Positions 1 to 11,387 of a DNA stretch of 64,000 bases are shown in pieces (position 1 is the first letter of the stretch; each line of letters starts with the position of its first letter). A model generated the notes under the pieces. It was not told the DNA's origin and did not search any database. It saw only the letters and a program-made list of their open reading frames with translations. The DNA is from Streptomyces sp. 11x1. GTDB lineage: Bacteria > Actinomycetota > Actinomycetes > Streptomycetales > Streptomycetaceae. The translations under genes and the position numbers were made by a program. Where the stretch lies: NCBI RefSeq assembly GCF_032598905.1, contig NZ_CP122458.1:8953001-9017000 (forward strand), given 5' to 3'.

Positions 1-1424
1 CGCTCGGGCGGCTGCTGGGGGAGGGGCGGCACGCGCTGCTGACCGCCGACGCGGGCCAGGAGAGGCGGTACCGGGAGTGGCTGGCCGTGCGGCGGGGGGC
101 CGTACGGGCCGTGGTGGGGACCCGGGCGGCCATGTTCGCGCCGGTGCGGGACCTCGGGCTGGTCGTCGTGTGGGACGACGGCGACGCGAGTCACAGTGAT
201 GACAACGCCCCGTTCCCGCATGTGCGGGAGGTGCTGGAGCTGCGGGCGTCCCGGGACAAGTGCGGCTTCCTGCTGGGGAGTTGGAGTTGTACGGTCGAGG
301 CCGCCCAGCTGGTCGAGAGCGGCTGGGCCGCGCCGATCGTGGCCGGGCGGGAGCAGGTGCGGGCCGCCGCTCCGCTGGTGCGGACCGTGGGGGACGCGGA
401 CCTCGCGCGGGACGAGGCCGCTCGGGCGGCGCGGTTGCCGAGTCTGGCCTGGCAGGTCGCGCGGGACGGATTGCGGGACGGCCCCGTGCTGGTGCAGGTG
501 CCCCGGCGCGGATATGTGCCGCGGATGGCCTGCGCGCGCTGCCGTGAACCCGCCAGGTGCCGGCACTGCGCGGGACCGCTTCAGGCGCGGGACGACTCAG
601 GTGCGCTGCGGTGCGGATGGTGCGGGCGTGAGGAGGGCGGCTGGCACTGCCCCGAGTGCGGGGGGCACCGGCTGCGGGCACAGGTCGTGGGGGCGCGGCG
701 GACCGCCGAGGAGCTGGGGCGGGCCTTTCCCGCCGTGCCCGTGCGGACCTCCGGCCGGGAGCAGGTGCTCGACACCGTGCCGGGGACGCCCGCGCTGGTG
801 GTGAGCACGCCCGGGGCCGAACCGGTCGCGGAGGGCGGGTATGCGGCGGCCCTGCTGCTCGACGGGTGGGCGATGCTGGGGCGGCCCGATCTGCGGGCCG
901 GGGAGGACGCGCTGCGACGGTGGATCGGCGCGGCCGCGCTCGTGCGGAACCAAGGGCTCGGCGGCACGGTCGTCGTGGTGGCCGAGCCGACGCTGCGGCC
1001 CGTGCAGGCGCTCGTGCGGTGGGATCCGGTGGGACACGCGGTGCGGGAACTCGCCGAACGGGCCGAGCTGGGGTTCCCCCCGGTGTCGCGGATGGCCGCC
1101 GTGTCCGGCCCGGCCCAGGCGGTGGCCGATTTCCTGACCGCTGTCCAACTGCCCTCGGACGCGGAGGTGTTGGGGCCTGTGCCCGTGGCGGGACCGCCTG
1201 TTCCCGGGGCGAGCAGCGGTCCTGCGGCAGGTGCGGGAAGGGCGCGGCGGGCCGGGGTGCCGGTACCGGGGGAGCAGTGGGAGCGGGCGCTGATCCGGGT
1301 ACCGCCGGGGAGCGGGGGCGCGCTGGCCGGCGCGTTGAAGAGTGCGCAGGCGGCGCGGATGGCGCGTGGGGTGAACGAGGGGGCGCGCGTGCGGATCCGG
1401 GTGGATCCGTTGGACATCGGGTGA
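1..1424 (+). CDS. priA: Primosomal protein N' (PriA), 5'-truncated by window edge
   Basis: Open from the left edge in the frame of base 3, so the N-terminus lies outside; 473 residues are visible. PriA restarts collapsed replication forks. The conserved GTR-A-MFAP stretch is followed by WDDGD where helicase-active PriA proteins carry a DEEH Walker B box. Downstream there is a zinc-binding cysteine cluster (CARC, CRHC, CGWCG, CPECG, about bases 531-665). Actinobacterial PriA proteins are known for degenerate helicase motifs, so this copy probably assembles a primosome or binds DNA without unwinding it. It lies upstream of fmt and rsmB, a common Streptomyces arrangement. The identification is firm; the loss of helicase activity is inferred from the changed motif only. 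Confidence 0.88.
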   Translation, partial: LGRLLGEGRHALLTADAGQERRYREWLAVRRGAVRAVVGTRAAMFAPVRDLGLVVVWDDGDASHSDDNAPFPHVREVLELRASRDKCGFLLGSWSCTVEAAQLVESGWAAPIVAGREQVRAAAPLVRTVGDADLARDEAARAARLPSLAWQVARDGLRDGPVLVQVPRRGYVPRMACARCREPARCRHCAGPLQARDDSGALRCGWCGREEGGWHCPECGGHRLRAQVVGARRTAEELGRAFPAVPVRTSGREQVLDTVPGTPALVVSTPGAEPVAEGGYAAALLLDGWAMLGRPDLRAGEDALRRWIGAAALVRNQGLGGTVVVVAEPTLRPVQALVRWDPVGHAVRELAERAELGFPPVSRMAAVSGPAQAVADFLTAVQLPSDAEVLGPVPVAGPPVPGASSGPAAGAGRARRAGVPVPGEQWERALIRVPPGSGGALAGALKSAQAARMARGVNEGARVRIRVDPLDIG

Positions 1425-1503
1425 GCGGTACGGAGGTCCGGGCAGCTCCGGCATGCGTCTGCCTCCCGGTCGGTCGGTGACCGGGAGGCAGACGTCGGGC
1501 GGG

Positions 1504-2485
<982 letters not shown>

Positions 2486-3418
2486 ATGAAGCTCGTCTTC
2501 GCCGGTACCCCAGAGGTCGCTGTTCCCGCGTTGGACGCCCTGATCGCGTCGGGGAGGCATGAGGTGGCCGCGGTCGTGACGCGGCCGGACGCTCCGGCGG
2601 GGCGGGGGCGGCGCCTGGTCGCGAGCCCGGTGGCGCAGCGGGCGGAGGAGGCCGGCATCGAGGTGCTGAAGCCCCACCGGCCCCGGGACGAGGCGTTTCT
2701 CGCGCGGCTCCGGGAGATCGCGCCCGACTGCTGCCCCGTCGTCGCCTACGGGGCCCTGCTGCCCCGGGTCGCCCTCGACGTGCCTGCCCACGGCTGGGTC
2801 AACCTGCACTTCTCCCTGCTGCCCGCCTGGCGGGGCGCCGCTCCCGTGCAGCACTCGATCATGGCCGGGGACGAGATCACGGGCGCGTCCACCTTCCTGA
2901 TCGAGGAGGGGCTCGACTCCGGGCCGGTGTACGGAACGGTCACCGAGGAGATCCGGCCGACCGACACGAGCGGGGACCTGCTGACCCGGCTCGCCTTCGC
3001 GGGCTCCGGGCTGCTCGCCGCCACGATGGACGGGATCGAGGACGGCACCCTGAAGGCCGTGCCCCAGCCCCCCGACGGGATCACCCTCGCGCCGAAGATC
3101 ACCGTGGAGGACGCCCGGATCGACTGGTCCACCCCCGCGCTGCGCGTCGACCGGGTCGTGCGCGGCTGCACACCCGCGCCGGGCGCCTGGACGACGTTCC
3201 GCGGGGAGCGGCTGAAGCTCGTCCACGTCGCGCCGGTGCCCGAGCGGACCGAACTCGCCCCGGGCGCACTCGAAGTCGGCAAGAACAACGTGTATGTCGG
3301 GACCGGGTCGTACGCCGTCGAACTGCTCTGGGTGCAGGCGCAGGGCAAGAAGCCGATGCGGGCCGCCGACTGGGCGCGCGGGGTACGGATCGAATCCGGC
3401 GAGTCGGTCGGAGCCTGA
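2486..3418 (+). CDS. fmt: Methionyl-tRNA formyltransferase
   Basis: A 310-residue cytosolic enzyme that formylates initiator Met-tRNA from 10-formyl-tetrahydrofolate. The N-terminal formyltransferase domain opens with [10 protein letters not shown]. The catalytic Asn106, His108 and Asp144 fall in NLHFSLLP and EGLDSG, the same numbering as in the E. coli enzyme. The C-terminal domain runs from about residue 205. The length is normal for the family. It begins at an ATG with GAGAGG upstream, and rsmB follows 139 bases later, a common bacterial pairing. Confidence 0.96.
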   Translation: MKLVFAGTPEVAVPALDALIASGRHEVAAVVTRPDAPAGRGRRLVASPVAQRAEEAGIEVLKPHRPRDEAFLARLREIAPDCCPVVAYGALLPRVALDVPAHGWVNLHFSLLPAWRGAAPVQHSIMAGDEITGASTFLIEEGLDSGPVYGTVTEEIRPTDTSGDLLTRLAFAGSGLLAATMDGIEDGTLKAVPQPPDGITLAPKITVEDARIDWSTPALRVDRVVRGCTPAPGAWTTFRGERLKLVHVAPVPERTELAPGALEVGKNNVYVGTGSYAVELLWVQAQGKKPMRAADWARGVRIESGESVGA

Positions 3419-3557
3419 GCGACTCGGTCCTCGATCCTCGATTCCGCCGGGCTGGTGGCCGCCCCGACCGCAGGTCTCCGCGGCCGACGCCCGGTGGCCC
3501 GCGCCCCCGGCGTACCCTGGCCGTGATGTCTCGTCCCGTATCCGGAGCACCTTTTTC

Positions 3558-4985
3558 GTGAGTGAGCAGTCCCGTCCGGGCAAGCCGGGCAAGCCGTACC
3601 GCCGTCCCCAGAAGGACCCCGTCCGTATGCTCGCCTTCGAGGCGCTCCGGGCTGTGGACGAACGGGACGCGTACGCGAACCTCGTCCTGCCGCCGCTGCT
3701 GCGCCGGGCGCGGGAGAAGGAGGGGCCCGTCAAGTTCGACGGGCGGGACGCGGCGCTGGCGACCGAGCTGGTGTACGGGACGCTGCGGCGGCAGGGGACG
3801 TACGACGCGGTCATCGCGGAGTGCGTCGACCGGCCGTTGCGTGAGGTCGACCCGCCGGTGCTCGATGTGCTCAGCCTCGGTGTGCACCAGCTGCTGGGCA
3901 CCCGGATCCCGACGCACGCCGCCGTGTCCGCCTCCGTCGACCTCGCGCGCGTCGTGCTCGGCGACGGACGGGCCAAGTTCGTGAACGCCGTGCTGCGCAA
4001 GGTGGCGCGGCACGACCTCGACGGCTGGCTGGAGCGGGTCGCGCCGCCCTACGAGGACGACCCGGAGGACCACCTCGCGGTCGTGCATTCGCACCCCCGC
4101 TGGGTCGTCTCCGCCCTGTGGGACTCCCTCGGCGGCGGGCGGGCCGGCATCGAGGAGCTGTTGGAGGCCGACAACGAGCGGCCCGAGGTCACGCTCGTCG
4201 CCAGGCCCGGACGGTCCACCGCCGAGGAACTGCTCCGGGAGGAGTCCGCGGTGGCGGGGCGCTGGTCGCCGTACGCCGTGCGGCTCTCCGAGGGCGGGGA
4301 GCCGGGTGCCGTGGACGCCGTACGGGAAGGCCGTGCGGGGGTGCAGGACGAGGGCAGTCAGTTGGTGGCGCTCGCTCTCGCCAACGCGCCCTTGGAGGGT
4401 CCGGACAAGGCTTGGCTCGACGGGTGTGCCGGGCCCGGCGGCAAGGCCGCGCTGCTCGCCGCCCTCGCCGCCGAGCGCGGGGCCGTGCTGCTCGCCTCCG
4501 AGAAGCAGCCGCACCGGGCCGGACTGGTCGCCAAGGCACTGGACGGCAATCCCGGGCCGTACCAGGTGATCGCCGCTGACGGAACCCGCCCGCCCTGGCG
4601 ACAGGGGGCGTTCGACCGGGTGCTGATGGACGTGCCCTGCACGGGGCTGGGAGCCTTGCGGCGGCGCCCCGAAGCCCGTTGGCGGCGGAGGCCCGAGGAC
4701 CTGGACGGGTTCGCCCCGCTCCAGCGGGCGCTGCTGCGGACCGCGCTGGAGTCCGTGCGGGTCGGCGGAGTCGTCGGCTACGCGACCTGCTCGCCGCACC
4801 TCGCCGAGACCCGCGCGGTCGTCGACGACGTGCTCAAGAGTTACGGCGACGCGGCCGACCTGATCGACGCGCGGCCCCTGCTGGAGGGCGTACCGGCGCT
4901 GGGCGAGGGGCCCGACATCCAGCTGTGGCCCCATCTGCACGGGACGGACGCCATGTACCTGGCCCTCATCCGCCGGGTCGCGTGA
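3558..4985 (+). CDS. rsmB: 16S rRNA (cytosine-C5)-methyltransferase RsmB/Sun family
   Basis: A 475-residue SAM-dependent methyltransferase expected to modify C967 (E. coli numbering) of 16S rRNA. The N-terminal NusB-like RNA-binding domain (about residues 20-165) shows LATELVYGTLR and the FVNAVLRK signature. The C-terminal methyltransferase domain contains the SAM-binding DGCAGPGGKAA, and two catalytic cysteines in MDVPCTG and YATCSPH. The start chosen is the GTG at 3558, because the longer open frame upstream runs through non-coding spacer and the protein begins with the usual basic SEQSRPGKPGKP tail. It lies downstream of fmt. Confidence 0.95.
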   Translation: MSEQSRPGKPGKPYRRPQKDPVRMLAFEALRAVDERDAYANLVLPPLLRRAREKEGPVKFDGRDAALATELVYGTLRRQGTYDAVIAECVDRPLREVDPPVLDVLSLGVHQLLGTRIPTHAAVSASVDLARVVLGDGRAKFVNAVLRKVARHDLDGWLERVAPPYEDDPEDHLAVVHSHPRWVVSALWDSLGGGRAGIEELLEADNERPEVTLVARPGRSTAEELLREESAVAGRWSPYAVRLSEGGEPGAVDAVREGRAGVQDEGSQLVALALANAPLEGPDKAWLDGCAGPGGKAALLAALAAERGAVLLASEKQPHRAGLVAKALDGNPGPYQVIAADGTRPPWRQGAFDRVLMDVPCTGLGALRRRPEARWRRRPEDLDGFAPLQRALLRTALESVRVGGVVGYATCSPHLAETRAVVDDVLKSYGDAADLIDARPLLEGVPALGEGPDIQLWPHLHGTDAMYLALIRRVA

Positions 4986-5001
4986 CGCTCCGCCCTGCCT
5001 G

Positions 5002-7155
5002 TCAGCCGTCCGGCCCCGCGGCGCTGCCCACCGGTTCCTTCGGCGGCGGTGGCGGTGTTCCGCCGTCCTCCCGGGCCAGCCGGTGCGGCCACCACACCTT
5101 CGGGCCGACATCCAGGAACAGGGCCGTGACCAGCACGGAGCGGACGATGAAGGTGTCCAGGAGCACGCCCAGGGCGACCGCGAAGCCGATCTCGGCGAAG
5201 GCGACCATCGGGAGCGTGCCGAGGGCGGCGAAGGTGCCGGCGAGGACCAGGCCGGCCGAGGTGATCACCGCGCCGGTCGTCGCCAGGCCGGTCACCACGG
5301 CCTTGCGGGTGCCCTGGTGGGTGGCCTCCTCGCGGATGCGGGTGGTCAGGAAGATGTTGTAGTCGATGCCCAGGGCGACCAGGAACACGAAGACGAACAA
5401 CGGGAAGTCGGTCGACTCGCCCGCGTAGTCGAAGAGGTGTCTGAACGCGAGCGCGCTGATGCCCAGCGCGGCGGCGAAGGACAGGATCACCGTCCCGATC
5501 AGCAGGAGCGGGGCGATCAGGGCGCGGAGCAGGGCACAGAGGATCAGCAGGACCACGACCAGCACCAGCGGGATGATCAGGATGTTGTCGTGGGTGGTCG
5601 CCTCGTCCATGTCCAGCAGGGCCGCCGTACCGCCGCCCACCTGGGCGTCGGCGTCCGGTACGGCGTGCACGGCGTCCCGGACCCGCTCCACGGTCTGCTT
5701 CGCCGCCTCACTGTCGGCCGGGTCGGACATGGTCGCTTCGAAGAGGACCCGGCCGTCGTGGGCGGGTTTCGTGCCGGGCGGCAGGCCGAGCGAGTCCGGC
5801 ACGACGCCTTCCGTGTCGGCGACGACCCGGCCCACCTCCCGGGCCTGCTCCTGGTTGCTGATGATCACGAGCGGATCGCCGCTACCCGCGGGGAAGTAGC
5901 GCGCGGAGACCTCCTGGCCGACGATCGAGTCCGGTTTGCCGGTGAAGGCGTCCGCGTTGCTGATGCCTTCCGCGCGCAGTTGGATCAGGCCCAGTGAGCA
6001 CAGCGCGAGGGCGGCCGCCGTCGCCACCCAGACCGTGCGGGGGCGGCGGGAGAAACGGTGGCCCATCCGGGCCCACACACCCCGCTCGGTCGGGTCGGGG
6101 GTGCCGAGGTGCGGGATCACCGGCCAGAAGATCCAGCGGCCGAAGATCACCAGCAGGGCGGGGAACAGGGTCAGCATCGCGAGCAGTGCGATCGCCACAC
6201 CGATGGCCGCCACCGGACCCAGACCGCTCGTGGAGTTCATCTCGGCCGCCAGCAGCACCAGCATGCTCAGCACGACCGTCGCGCCGGACGCCAGCACCGC
6301 CGGGCCCGCCCGGTGCAGGGCGAGGGCCATCGCCTCGTGGCGGTCCTCGTGACGGCGCAGCTCCTCGCGGTAGCGGGCCACGAGCAGGAGTGCGTAGTCG
6401 GTGCCAGCGCCGAAGACGAGGACGGTGAGGATGCCCGCGCTCTGGCCGTTCACGGTCAAGCCGGCGTGTTCCGCGAGCAGATAGATCAGGGCCTGGGCCG
6501 TGAACAGGGCCGCGACGACCGCGAGGAGCGGCACCAGGAGGAGGGTCGGACTGCGGTAGGTGAGCAGCAGCATCACGATGACGACGGCCATCGCCGAGAG
6601 CAGCAGGGTGGAGTCGATGCCCTCGAACGCCTCGGAGAAGTCGGCGGACGTGCCGCCCGGACCCGTGATGTGCACGGCGAGTCCGTCGCCGCCCTCACCC
6701 ACGTCGTCCCGGATCGAGTCCACCGCCGGCGCGATCCGCTCCCAGCCCTTCTCGTCCATCGTGATCGGCACGTAGACCTGGGCGGCCCTCGGGTCGACCG
6801 CGCGGTCGTAGACGGGACCACGGGTCTGGTCGCCGATGATCTTGTGGGCGGTCAGCTGCTTGAGCTCCCGTACGTCCGCCTCGATCGTCGCCCGGTCCTC
6901 GGCGGTCAGACCGCTCTCCCGGGCGTAGACCACGACCGCCGGTATCTGTTCCGGCCGGAAGTCCTCGGAGATCTCCAGGACCTGGGTCGACTCGGCCGAG
7001 CCCGGCAGCCAGGAGGCGGCGTCGTTGTCCTGGGCGTCGGTGAGCTTCGTGGCGAACGGCGCGACCACGAACAGCACCACCAGCCACAGTCCCAGCACGA
7101 CCCACTTGGCCCGCCGGCCGCAGACGAGGTGCCCGATGCCGAGGTTCCCTGTCAT
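5002..7155 (-). CDS. MMPL-family RND transporter
   Basis: A 717-residue membrane protein of the MmpL branch of the RND superfamily, likely exporting lipids or hydrophobic compounds by proton motive force. It has two halves, each with a large external loop between TM1 and TM2 followed by a block of five helices. Each half carries its proton-relay motif (FGAGTDYALLL and LGIDYNIFL) and a following RxREE cytoplasmic signature. The start chosen is the ATG at 7155, with GGAGG about 6 bases before it; the GTG 12 bases upstream overlaps that site. It converges on rsmB and is divergent from rpe. There is no adjacent regulator or substrate gene, so its substrate is unknown. Confidence 0.92.
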   Translation of the reverse strand: MTGNLGIGHLVCGRRAKWVVLGLWLVVLFVVAPFATKLTDAQDNDAASWLPGSAESTQVLEISEDFRPEQIPAVVVYARESGLTAEDRATIEADVRELKQLTAHKIIGDQTRGPVYDRAVDPRAAQVYVPITMDEKGWERIAPAVDSIRDDVGEGGDGLAVHITGPGGTSADFSEAFEGIDSTLLLSAMAVVIVMLLLTYRSPTLLLVPLLAVVAALFTAQALIYLLAEHAGLTVNGQSAGILTVLVFGAGTDYALLLVARYREELRRHEDRHEAMALALHRAGPAVLASGATVVLSMLVLLAAEMNSTSGLGPVAAIGVAIALLAMLTLFPALLVIFGRWIFWPVIPHLGTPDPTERGVWARMGHRFSRRPRTVWVATAAALALCSLGLIQLRAEGISNADAFTGKPDSIVGQEVSARYFPAGSGDPLVIISNQEQAREVGRVVADTEGVVPDSLGLPPGTKPAHDGRVLFEATMSDPADSEAAKQTVERVRDAVHAVPDADAQVGGGTAALLDMDEATTHDNILIIPLVLVVVLLILCALLRALIAPLLLIGTVILSFAAALGISALAFRHLFDYAGESTDFPLFVFVFLVALGIDYNIFLTTRIREEATHQGTRKAVVTGLATTGAVITSAGLVLAGTFAALGTLPMVAFAEIGFAVALGVLLDTFIVRSVLVTALFLDVGPKVWWPHRLAREDGGTPPPPPKEPVGSAAGPDG

Positions 7156-7316
7156 ACCGACCTCCACGACCGCGCCCTCTCAGGGGCGCGGGACAGTGAC
7201 ATCTGCGGCTTCGCCGCGTCGGCGCGAGCGACCACGACGGGCCCGCGGCCGACGAACCACGGTCTACACCCCGGACCGATGCCCGCAACCCCTGGAGGGC
7301 ATGGCAGTCTTGGCCC

Positions 7317-8003
7317 ATGGCCGCGCAGATCAACCCCAGCATCCTGTCCGCCGACTTCGCCCGTCTCGCCGACGAGGCGAAGGCGGTCGAGGGAGCCGAC
7401 TGGCTCCATGTAGACGTGATGGACAACCATTTCGTCCCGAACCTCACGCTCGGTGTGCCGGTCGTAGAATCCCTGGCCCGTGCGACGGAGACGCCGCTGG
7501 ACTGCCATCTGATGATCGAGGCCCCCGATCGGTGGGCGCCCCAGTACGTGGAAGCGGGTGCCGGTTCCGTCACCTTCCACGTGGAGGCCGCCGCCGCACC
7601 GGTGCGGCTCGCCCGCGAGATCCGGGCCAAGGGGGCCAGGGCCTCCATGGCGCTCAAGCCCGCGACGCCGATCGAACCGTTCGAGGACCTGCTGCCCGAA
7701 CTCGACATGGTGCTGATCATGACGGTCGAACCGGGCTTCGGAGGCCAGGCCTTTCTCGACATCATGCTCCCGAAGATCCGCCGGACCCGCGAGTTGATCA
7801 GCAAGCACGGCCTCGACCTGTGGCTCCAGGTCGACGGCGGGGTCGCCGCGTCCACCATCGAGCGCTGCGCCGAGGCCGGCGCGGACGTCTTCGTCGCCGG
7901 TTCCGCGGTCTACGGGGCGCAGGACCCGGCCGAGGCGGTCCGCGCGCTGCGGGCCCAGGCGGAGGCCGCGACGACGACCGCGGGCTGGGCCTGCGGCCAC
8001 TGA
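7317..8003 (+). CDS. rpe: Ribulose-phosphate 3-epimerase
   Basis: A 228-residue TIM-barrel enzyme interconverting ribulose 5-phosphate and xylulose 5-phosphate in the pentose phosphate pathway. Visible signatures are [17 protein letters not shown] with its metal ligands, the [10 protein letters not shown] phosphate loop and the LQVDGG strand with the second catalytic Asp. The length matches the family. A GGAGGGC lies about 15 bases upstream of the ATG. The 3' end is unusual: a 22-base unit covering the last codons and the stop is present twice in tandem (7987-8027). Confidence 0.96.
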   Translation: MAAQINPSILSADFARLADEAKAVEGADWLHVDVMDNHFVPNLTLGVPVVESLARATETPLDCHLMIEAPDRWAPQYVEAGAGSVTFHVEAAAAPVRLAREIRAKGARASMALKPATPIEPFEDLLPELDMVLIMTVEPGFGGQAFLDIMLPKIRRTRELISKHGLDLWLQVDGGVAASTIERCAEAGADVFVAGSAVYGAQDPAEAVRALRAQAEAATTTAGWACGH

Positions 8004-8027
8004 ATGCCGGGCCTGCGGCCACTGAAT
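7987..8027 (+). repeat. 22-bp tandem duplication across the rpe stop codon
   Basis: The unit beginning at 7987 (gggcctgcggccactgaat, then gcc) starts again at 8009, so the end of rpe with its stop codon is duplicated just downstream. The second copy matches for 19 bases and is in a different frame. It looks like a simple slippage product. Confidence 0.9.
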
Positions 8028-8162
8028 TACGGAGGAACGCCCGGGCGAACGCCGAGGCCGGCGGGGCACGTCGTGCGTCCAGAGGGCCAAGGAAACGTGA
8101 ACGGCGTTCCTTCGGGCTGATCGAAAACGTCGGATCTGCAAGGATGAACGGCGTATCCATGT

Positions 8163-9206
8163 GTGAAGAGCAGTGAGGAGATGACCGTGTCGGGTATGTC
8201 GGCGGGCCGGTCAGCCATGCGGATGGGACCCGCTGAGCTGGTTCAGGCGGCGGCCATGGCACGCCGTTTCTACCTCGAGGGCAAGTCCAAGATCCAGATC
8301 GCCGAGGAGTTCGGTGTGAGCCGCTTCAAGGTGGCCCGGGTCCTGGAGACCGCCCTCGAGCGGGATCTCGTACGGATCGAGATCCGTGTCCCGGCGGAGC
8401 TGGACGCGGAGCGTTCCGACGCGCTGCGGGCCCGGTACGGCTTGCGGCACGCCGTGGTCGTCGAGTCCCCGGCCGACGCCGAGGAGTCCCCCGACCCGGA
8501 GAACCTCGGCGAGGTCGCCGCGGACCTGCTCGGTGAACTGGTCAACGAGGGCGATGTCCTCGGCCTCGCCTGGGGCCGCTCCACCATCCACATGGCGGCC
8601 GCCCTGGACCGGCTGCCGCCCTGCACGGTGGTGCAGCTGACGGGCGTGTACGACGCCGGGACCGCCGAGCGCGGCTCGGTCGAGGCGGTGCGGCGGGCCG
8701 CCCAGGTGTCCGGCGGCGACGCCCACCCCATCTACGCGCCGATGCTGCTGCCGGACGCGGCCACCGCGGCCGCGCTGCGCCATCAGACCGGGATCGCGCG
8801 GGCCTTCGAGTACTTCGACAAGGTCACGGTCGCCTGTGTCTCCATCGGCTCCTGGGAGGCGGGCATCTCCACCGTGCACGACATGCTCAGCGACGAGGAG
8901 CGGGGGCACTACGCCTCCCTCGGGGTCGCCGCCGAGATGTCGGCGCACCTCTTCGACGCCGACGGCCGCCGGGTCGGGCGCGACCTCGGCGAGCGGTGCA
9001 TCACGGTCAAGGCCGACCAGCTCCGCCGTATCCCCGAGGTCGTCGCGATCGCGGGCGGGCAGCGCAAGGCGGCCGCGATCGACGCCGTGCTGCGTTCGGG
9101 GCTGGTGACCAGCCTCGTCACGGACACCTCGGCCGCGGACTCTCTGCTGACAGCCGGCCAGACACCGCGTCCGGCGCTCAACCGGGCGGACCCGGACGGG
9201 GTGTAG
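8163..9206 (+). CDS. SorC/DeoR-type sugar-binding transcriptional regulator
   Basis: A protein of up to 347 residues, with a helix-turn-helix at about residues 30-65 (KSKIQIAEEFGVSRFKVARVL) and a C-terminal sugar-phosphate effector domain of the SorC family (GEVAADLL, LGLAWGRST, PIYAPML). Such regulators sense phosphorylated sugars and control carbohydrate operons; its place after rpe fits a pentose-phosphate link. The start is uncertain: GTG 8163 gives the longest form, ATG 8181 sits directly after GAGGAG, and ATG 8196 is a third candidate. No target palindrome was identified with confidence. Confidence 0.88.
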   Translation: MKSSEEMTVSGMSAGRSAMRMGPAELVQAAAMARRFYLEGKSKIQIAEEFGVSRFKVARVLETALERDLVRIEIRVPAELDAERSDALRARYGLRHAVVVESPADAEESPDPENLGEVAADLLGELVNEGDVLGLAWGRSTIHMAAALDRLPPCTVVQLTGVYDAGTAERGSVEAVRRAAQVSGGDAHPIYAPMLLPDAATAAALRHQTGIARAFEYFDKVTVACVSIGSWEAGISTVHDMLSDEERGHYASLGVAAEMSAHLFDADGRRVGRDLGERCITVKADQLRRIPEVVAIAGGQRKAAAIDAVLRSGLVTSLVTDTSAADSLLTAGQTPRPALNRADPDGV

Positions 9207-9273
9207 CGCTCCGCCGGGCCGGGGGAAGGGCGAGTGGGGGACTGGGGCCGGTGGATAGCCGCGGCTCCGCTGT

Positions 9274-9300
9274 GGCTGGTCGCGCGGTTCCCCGTGCCCC
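9274..9300 (+). repeat. Dispersed intergenic repeat unit (GGTCGCGCGGTTCCCC type)
   Basis: A copy of the short GC-rich motif that recurs between genes in this window (also near 13222, 21156, 39745, 53975 and 54075). It sits between the SorC-type regulator gene and guaB1. A separate hairpin, CCCCCTG/CAGGGGG, lies at about 9447-9469. Confidence 0.7.
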
Positions 9301-9326
9301 TGACGGGGCGGGTGGGCTTTCGGTGA

Positions 9327-10943
<1,617 letters not shown>

Positions 10944-11387
10944 GGCGCCTTCGGATCCGGGAAGCGGTGTGTCGGCGGGCGAGGGCTCGGCACGGGCTCG
11001 CTCGAGGGTTTCCCGCAAGGAGCACACCCACCGGGGAACGAGACACCCGCGTTCGCCCACAGGCGACTCTGTCGAGCAGGCCGCTGTCTCCGGTGCTGCC
11101 CGCGCTGGGATTCGGGTTCTGCGTCTGGATGAGGGGAGCCGTGGGGCTCGTGTTCTACTTCAGCGAGATCCTTGCGAGAGACCCCTAGCGCTTACGCCTG
11201 GGAGGAATCGCATCGTGTGGTGGCGACGCGGAGCGTCGCGGCGTCCGGGAGTTCGGGGACGGAGCGCCCGTGGGGCTGTCCGGCGGAGCCGGGGGGTGTC
11301 GAACGTGCGGTCTGCAGGTCGCTGGATGGTGGGACGGGTGTGCGGAAGTCGTCTGTGCGTGCGGAAGGCTGGGTAGGTTCGGGCGCC
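10944..11387. other. Intergenic region with left end of the TnpB element
   Basis: These 444 bases separate guaB1 from tnpB. The first part shows no clear gene. A perfect 7-bp stem (GCGACGC, loop GGA, GCGTCGC) at 11223-11239 resembles the left-end hairpin of IS200/IS605-type elements, and GTGGCGACGCGG recurs near 12509 inside tnpB. The left boundary of the element is therefore likely just upstream of 11223 but cannot be fixed. Confidence 0.4.

Noticed and set aside
3099..5111. A 670-codon open frame antisense to fmt and rsmB
   Set aside because: Antisense shadow with Arg/Gly-rich composition and no family resemblance.
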